NCBI GenBank assembly: GCA_963728475.1
Contig: CAVSKL010000001.1
Coordinates: 558,001-622,000, forward strand
DNA from: CAVSKL01 sp963728475 [NCBI: Candidatus Eiseniibacteriota bacterium]
GTDB lineage: Bacteria; Eisenbacteria; RBG-16-71-46; JABDJR01
Direction of reading: 5' to 3'
Length of the DNA stretch: 64,000 nt
Shown here: piece by piece, positions 59,151 through 64,000 of the stretch
Numbering within the stretch: the first letter of the stretch is position 1
Layout of the letters: the number at the start of each line of letters is the position of its first letter
Notes under the pieces: generated by a model
Database searches by the model: none
What the model was told of the DNA's origin: nothing
Seen by the model: only the letters and a program-made list of their open reading frames with translations
Position numbers and translations under genes: made by a program

Positions 59151-59673
59151 CCGTTTCCTCCAAAAAGCGCCGGGTGGCGTCCGGATCGAAGAGCGGATCC
59201 CCGCACTCGATGCAGAGGAAGAACCGGTCCTGCGACGCGCGCAGGAACGCCTCCACGTTGAACACCGGGTGATAGGGCTTGGGGAGCCGGTTCATGATCA
59301 GCATGGCGGCCAGCGCCCCGAATGAAGCGAAGAGCACGGTGAGTTCGAAGGTGATGGGAACGAAGGAGGGCCAGCTGTGGTACGGGCGGCCGGCCACGTC
59401 GAGCGGATAGCTCACCACCGATGCGTACCACATCATGAAATAGGCGCCGGTCCCCCCGAAGATCCCGCCGGCCAGCACCGCGAACGGCAGCCTCCGGTGG
59501 GTGTGGCCCAGGGCCTCGGCCAGCCCCTCCACCGGATAGGGGGCGAACGCATCCATCCGCCGGTACCCGGATTCGTGGGCCCGGGTGGAGGCGGCCAGCA
59601 CCGCCTCCGGCGTGGTGTACTCGGCCATCAGCCCGTACTGGGGCGGCCGGCGGGTCACCGGGTGCGCGCTCAT
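59119..59673 (-). CDS. actD: Alternative Complex III subunit ActD (DUF3341)
   Basis: A 184-aa membrane protein with two hydrophobic segments (FAVLAGGIFGGTGAYFMMWY and FVPITFELTVLFASFGALAAML). The conserved DUF3341 ends, GLMAEYTTPE and NVEAFLRASQDRFFLCIECGDPLFD, are present. ATG 59673 is chosen because the family starts there; it overlaps actC's stop by ATGA. Confidence 0.92.
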   Translation of the reverse strand: MSAHPVTRRPPQYGLMAEYTTPEAVLAASTRAHESGYRRMDAFAPYPVEGLAEALGHTHRRLPFAVLAGGIFGGTGAYFMMWYASVVSYPLDVAGRPYHSWPSFVPITFELTVLFASFGALAAMLIMNRLPKPYHPVFNVEAFLRASQDRFFLCIECGDPLFDPDATRRFLEETDAVAVHHVQS

Positions 59674-61043
59674 GCCTCGCCTCCCTCCTCCTCGTGCACC
59701 AGCTCCCGCATCTCGTGCATGGAGATCATGGGCAGGAACCGGATGAAGAGGAACAGAAGTGCGCAGAAGAGACCGATCGACCCGGTGAGGACGGCGTAGT
59801 CCCACACCGTGCCGCGGTAGCTCTGCCACGAGCTCGGCAGGAAGTCCCGGGAGAGGCTGGTGATCACGATCACGTAGCGCTCCACCCACATCCCCAGGTT
59901 GATGACGACCGCGATGATGAAGAGCGGCACCACCCTCGTCCGGAACCGCTTGAACCACAGGAACTGCGGGCTGACGCAGTTGCAGAGGATGAGCACCCAG
60001 AACACCGGACCGTAGGGACCGAGGGCCCGGTTGGCCATCATGTAGCGCTCGAACACGTCGGCGCTGTAGTACGAGAAGAACGCCTCCTCGATGTAGCCGT
60101 AGGTGACGATGAGCCCCATCGCGAGCATCACCTTGGCCATGACCTCCAGGTGATAGTCGGTCACGAAATCCTCCATGTGGTAGATCACCCGCACCGGAAT
60201 GATCAGGGTGAGCACCATGGAGAACCCGGAGTAGATGGCCCCGGCCACGAAGTAGGGCGGGAAGATGGTGGAGTGCCAGCCGGGGAGCTGGGCCACGGTG
60301 AAGTCGAGCCCCACGATGCTGTGGACCGAGATCACCAGCGGCGTGGCCAATGCGGCCAGGAGGAGATAGGCGGTCTGGTAGCGCTTCCAGTGGAGCGCCG
60401 AGTTCCGCCAGCCCAGGGCGAGAACGCCGTAGGCCATCCGCACCAGGGGATGCCGGGCGCGGTCGCGGAGCGAGGCGGCGTCGGGGATGAGCCCCACGTA
60501 CCAGAAGATGAGCGACACCGTCCCGTAGGTGAGGACCGCGAACACGTCCCACACCAGGGGGCTCCGGAACTGCGGCCAGAGCTTCATGCTGTTGAAGTAC
60601 GGGATGATGTAGTAGAAGAGCCACGGGCGGCCGAGATGGAGGAGAGGAAACATGGCCGCGCAGGCCACCGCGAACAGGGTCATGGCCTCGCTGAAGCGGT
60701 TGATCGAGGTCCGCCACTTCTGGTGGAGCAGGAGCAGGATCGCCGAGATCAAGGTGCCGGCGTGCCCGATCCCGATCCACCACACGAAGTTCACGATGGC
60801 GAACCCCCAGGCCACCGGGATTTGGACGCCCCAGATCCCCACCCCCTTGGTGAAGAGGTAGGTCACCGCCATCAACAGCAGCATGACCAGGAGGAACGCC
60901 ACCGCGAACCCGATGATCCACTCCCGCGGCACCTCCCGGGTGAGGTTGACCCCGCTGATCCGCGCGGTCACGCTCTCGAAGTCGTGGCCGGGGGCGACCA
61001 TGCGCGGCTTCCGGGGGTGGCCGGGTCCGGGTCGGCTCGCCAT
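59670..61043 (-). CDS. actC: Alternative Complex III subunit ActC (NrfD-like)
   Basis: A 457-aa polytopic protein with ten hydrophobic segments of the NrfD/PsrC fold. VNFVWWIGIGHAGTLISAILLL, HLGRPWLFYYIIPYFN and SVHSIVGLDFTVAQLPGWHSTIFPPYFV hold the conserved quinol-site residues. It contacts ActB and houses the quinol site. It begins immediately beside actB's stop (no gap). Confidence 0.94.
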   Translation of the reverse strand: MASRPGPGHPRKPRMVAPGHDFESVTARISGVNLTREVPREWIIGFAVAFLLVMLLLMAVTYLFTKGVGIWGVQIPVAWGFAIVNFVWWIGIGHAGTLISAILLLLHQKWRTSINRFSEAMTLFAVACAAMFPLLHLGRPWLFYYIIPYFNSMKLWPQFRSPLVWDVFAVLTYGTVSLIFWYVGLIPDAASLRDRARHPLVRMAYGVLALGWRNSALHWKRYQTAYLLLAALATPLVISVHSIVGLDFTVAQLPGWHSTIFPPYFVAGAIYSGFSMVLTLIIPVRVIYHMEDFVTDYHLEVMAKVMLAMGLIVTYGYIEEAFFSYYSADVFERYMMANRALGPYGPVFWVLILCNCVSPQFLWFKRFRTRVVPLFIIAVVINLGMWVERYVIVITSLSRDFLPSSWQSYRGTVWDYAVLTGSIGLFCALLFLFIRFLPMISMHEMRELVHEEEGGEA

Positions 61044-64000
61044 CTAGCCCTCGAGGTCCGGGTTGGGGTTCCGGATCTTGGCCAGATAGCTGGTGCGCGG
61101 GAGCGTGTTCAGCTCGGCCAGAAGCCCGTAGTTGTGGGGCTGTGACTTCAAGTCGTTGATCTTCGCCTTGGGGTCGTTCATGTCGCCGAACCAGATCGCC
61201 CGGGTGGGGCAGGCGGACTGGCAGGCGGTCACTACCTCCCCGTCCCCGATGGAGCGCTCCTCCTTGGTGGCGGTGATCCGGGCTTCCTCGATCCGCTGCA
61301 CGCAGTACGTGCACTTCTCCATCACCCCCCGCCCCCGCACGGTGACGTTGGGATTGCGCATGGCCTTGAAGCTCTCGGTGTCGCTGTCGGAGAAGTGGAG
61401 GAAGTTGAACCGGCGCACCTTGTAGGGGCAGTTGTTGGAGCAGTAGCGGGTACCGATGCAGCGGTTGTAGATCATCATGTTGAGCCCGTCGCTGCTGTGG
61501 CTGGTGGCGTCCACCGGGCACACCAGCTCGCACGGCGCCTTGTCGCACTGCATGCAGGGGACGGGCTGGTGGGAGGTCCTGGGATTCTCCAGGTCGCCCT
61601 CGTAGTAGGTGTCGATCCGGATCCACTGCATCTCCCGGCCCTTGTCGACCTGGTCGCGCCCCACCACCGGGATGTTGTTCTCGGACTGGCAGGCGATGGT
61701 GCAGGCGCTGCAGCCGATGCAGGCGGTGAGGTCGATGGACATTCCCCACGAGTTGCCGGTGTACTGGTAGAAGGGGAGCACGGTGGAGCCGGCGCCTTCG
61801 TGGTCTTTGAGAGGGGACCGGGGATCGCGGAGGAAGTCCGCCAGCCCGGCCTCGCAGATGATGCTTCGCCCTTCCATGTTCCAGTGGTGCTGGGTGGTGA
61901 CCAGATGCCGGTGCCCCCCCGTTCTTTCCACCACCGCCCCGCCCGCGAACCACAACGCTCCGGAGGTGCGGAGGGGATAGGCGTCGTAGCCGCGCCCGTT
62001 CCCCAGCCGGCCCGCCCGCGTCCTCCCGTAGCCCAGGAAGAGGGCGACCGAGCGGTCGGCCTGCCCCGGGACCACGAGGACCGGGGCCTCCAGACGGCGG
62101 CCGCCGAGCGTCACCCGGACCACGTCCCCCCGCTCGACCCCCAGCTCCTCCGCCGAGCGCGGGCTCAGGTAGGCGGCGTTGTCCCAGGTGAGCTTGGTGT
62201 TGGGCTTGGCCAGCTCTTGGAGCCAGCCGTTGTTGGCGTAGCGGCCGTCGAAGACCATGGGGTCGGGGCGGAACACCACCTCGTAGTCCCCGGGGGCGGA
62301 GGCCGGGGAACCGGAGCCGGACGGCGGGGAACCGGGGGCGGAGGAGGGCGCCTCCGCCTGGTCCCGCGGCCCTCCCCCGCCCCCCGCGGCCGGGCCGCCG
62401 TCCGGTTCGACCCGGGTCGCGTGCACGTAGCCGTCGTGAAGGGCGCTCCGCCAGGCGGTCTCGAACGCCTCGCCCTGGAGGTTCAGGCGCCGTTGCCAGT
62501 AGCCCCGGGTCAGCTCGTACGCGCCCGGGTAGTCGACCCCCGAGAGGAAGGCCACCACCTCGTGGGGGGTGCGCCCGTCGTAGAGCGGCGCGATGAGGGG
62601 CTGCATGAGGATGATGGTGCCGTCGGCGTCGGGACAGTCTCCCCACGACTCCAGGGGGTGGGCCGCAGGGAGGTGCCAGGTGGTGCGGTGGGCGGTCTCG
62701 TCCCGGAAAAGGCCGAGGTGGATGCTGAGTTCCACCGCGCCCAACGCGTCCGCGAAACCGAGATCGGCGGGCGCGGTGAGCACCGGATTTCCCCCCAGGA
62801 TGACCAGGGTGCTCACCTTCCCCGCCTTCATGTCCCGGGCCAGCTCCGCCATCGAGGCCTCCGGGGCCTCGGGGAGGGGGTCGAGCGGCGGGCGGAGCAA
62901 CACCGTGCTTCCCACGTTCCCCAGAGCCCGGTTCATCTGGAGCGCCAGGGCGTGAAGCTCGGGCGGTTGCCCCTCGCCGGCCACCACGATCGACGCCCCG
63001 GGGTGGCTCCGGAGGTCGTCGGCCACCGCGGAAAGCCATCGCTTCTGGGAGCCGGAGGGCGGCGCCCACTCCGGTCCCGCGGTGGCCAGGCCCAGCCGCC
63101 GGGCCAGAGCCCGGGCGAACGGCGCCACCTCCGAGGCCCGGAGCGGCAGCCGGTGGTCGGCGGCGGCGCCGGTCAGGGTGGGAGTGGGCTCCACCACGTA
63201 GAGCCGGTTCAGATCCTGGTTCCCGGCGCGCGCGCGCCGCCCCTCCGCGAACCGGCGGGTGGGCCCGACGTTCTCCGGGATCGAGTTCAGGAAGTCCGCG
63301 TCCAGGGACAGGATCCGGGCCGCGCGGTCGAACCGGTACCACGGTTCCAGGTCGCGCCCCGCCGCCTGCGCCGTCCCCGCCCGCCGGTTGTGGGAGGAGA
63401 CCGCCTCCCAGCGGTGGCGGCGCGCGTTGGGGAAAGCGGCCAGGAGCCCGTCGAGGGCGTCGAGGAGGCTCGGCGAGGTCACGGTGTCGGTGAGGATGCG
63501 AAGCCCCTCCCCCCCCGACTCGCGGAGACCGGCCAGTCGCGGCTGCATGTAGGCCACGAACGAATCCCAGGACAGGATCTGGTCCAGGTAGAGCGCGTTC
63601 TGGGACCGGTCGGGGTCGTAGAGGGTGAGGAGCGATCCCTGGGTGAGGATGTCCATCCCCCCCAGTTCCTCGGCCCGCACGGAGTTCCCCTCCACGTGGG
63701 TGGGACGGCCCATGTGGCTCTCCACCAGGACTCCGGTCCCGATCCCCCGGAGCGGCACGGTGGTGGCGTAGTAGAGCGGCTTGCCCGGCACGAACGATTC
63801 CGGCGCGTTCACGTAGGGGACGATCTTCTCCGGCGGCTGGTAGCCGCAGCCGACCAGGCCGGCCAGGGCCAGCGACGCCCCCATCACGCCCAGGAAGTCC
63901 CGCCGGCTCAGCCCGTCGTCCCAGTTCGAGGCGCCCTCGGGGAACTCCCGGGACAGCGCCTCCCGGAATTCGGGATCGGCGGCCAGTTCCTCCAGGCTCC
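61044..64000 (-). CDS. actB: Alternative Complex III subunit ActB (partial; 5' end outside window)
   Basis: The frame is open to base 64000 on the minus strand, so at least 985 residues are present. The visible start region has a Tat motif SRRDFLGVMG followed by a lipobox (GLVGC). The middle is a molybdopterin-oxidoreductase-like domain without evident Mo ligation; the C-terminal ~250 residues are a ferredoxin-type domain with CIGCSACTIACQ, CMQCDKAPCELVCP, CSNNCPYK and CTYCVQRIEE ... CQSACP, binding three [4Fe-4S] and one [3Fe-4S] in relatives. The multiheme ActA would lie to the right of the window. Confidence 0.93.
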   Translation of the reverse strand, partial: SLEELAADPEFREALSREFPEGASNWDDGLSRRDFLGVMGASLALAGLVGCGYQPPEKIVPYVNAPESFVPGKPLYYATTVPLRGIGTGVLVESHMGRPTHVEGNSVRAEELGGMDILTQGSLLTLYDPDRSQNALYLDQILSWDSFVAYMQPRLAGLRESGGEGLRILTDTVTSPSLLDALDGLLAAFPNARRHRWEAVSSHNRRAGTAQAAGRDLEPWYRFDRAARILSLDADFLNSIPENVGPTRRFAEGRRARAGNQDLNRLYVVEPTPTLTGAAADHRLPLRASEVAPFARALARRLGLATAGPEWAPPSGSQKRWLSAVADDLRSHPGASIVVAGEGQPPELHALALQMNRALGNVGSTVLLRPPLDPLPEAPEASMAELARDMKAGKVSTLVILGGNPVLTAPADLGFADALGAVELSIHLGLFRDETAHRTTWHLPAAHPLESWGDCPDADGTIILMQPLIAPLYDGRTPHEVVAFLSGVDYPGAYELTRGYWQRRLNLQGEAFETAWRSALHDGYVHATRVEPDGGPAAGGGGGPRDQAEAPSSAPGSPPSGSGSPASAPGDYEVVFRPDPMVFDGRYANNGWLQELAKPNTKLTWDNAAYLSPRSAEELGVERGDVVRVTLGGRRLEAPVLVVPGQADRSVALFLGYGRTRAGRLGNGRGYDAYPLRTSGALWFAGGAVVERTGGHRHLVTTQHHWNMEGRSIICEAGLADFLRDPRSPLKDHEGAGSTVLPFYQYTGNSWGMSIDLTACIGCSACTIACQSENNIPVVGRDQVDKGREMQWIRIDTYYEGDLENPRTSHQPVPCMQCDKAPCELVCPVDATSHSSDGLNMMIYNRCIGTRYCSNNCPYKVRRFNFLHFSDSDTESFKAMRNPNVTVRGRGVMEKCTYCVQRIEEARITATKEERSIGDGEVVTACQSACPTRAIWFGDMNDPKAKINDLKSQPHNYGLLAELNTLPRTSYLAKIRNPNPDLEG

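Overview
The window is very GC-rich, densely packed bacterial chromosome with no tRNA, rRNA, transposase or CRISPR array that I can see. The mix points to the FCB side of the tree (for example Eisenbacteria- or Gemmatimonadota-like lineages; inference only): an Alternative Complex III (Act) operon joined to an A2-type caa3 oxidase, many large secreted beta-helix and FG-GAP proteins, five proteins sharing a FlgD-like/type-A C-terminal domain, mitochondrial-type aconitase, and a folP-cdaA pair.

Layout. 1-7008: the end of folP, the c-di-AMP synthase cdaA, a divergent tetR plus diiron/beta-lactamase-fold pair, then a lipoprotein and L,D-transpeptidase cluster and a CYTH protein. 7059-16640: five consecutive minus-strand secreted proteins (DNRLRE and four right-handed beta-helix proteins) behind a good sigma70-like promoter, with a near-identical 203-bp block in two of them. 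17046-22107: ubiD-family decarboxylase, aconitase, and a secreted protein preceded by a structured leader with a U-run terminator. 22631-25915: thiL, a DUF2582 wHTH gene, inverted repeats, and a secreted 5'-nucleotidase. 26165-33636: CRTAC1-like FG-GAP protein, a metallopeptidase with FG-GAP repeats, and an NHL-repeat protein. 34228-38474: groES-groEL with a strong terminator, a class V aminotransferase, an AMIN-like lipoprotein and a 54-aa membrane protein. 38643-47536: M61 peptidase, then a catabolic-looking set (ThDP enzyme, enolase-superfamily enzyme, FAD/Fe-S dehydrogenase with two apparent frameshifts, SDR). 47544-47965: a tandem array of a 15-bp palindrome-containing unit. 48068-52568: a small lipoprotein and a large HExxH/PKD/HYR secreted protein. 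52776-64000: DUF421 gene and the actBCDEF-ctaCDEF respiratory operon, running off the right edge inside actB.

How the parts work together. The act-cta genes overlap or nearly overlap and encode a quinol:cytochrome c/O2 respiratory module. The secreted proteins probably form the cell-surface or exported repertoire. The lipoprotein/L,D-transpeptidase set probably acts on the envelope. Two cautions: the FAD/Fe-S gene is broken only at two runs of six C, so sequence error is likely there; and two beta-helix genes have convincing lipoprotein signals but no normal start codon near them.
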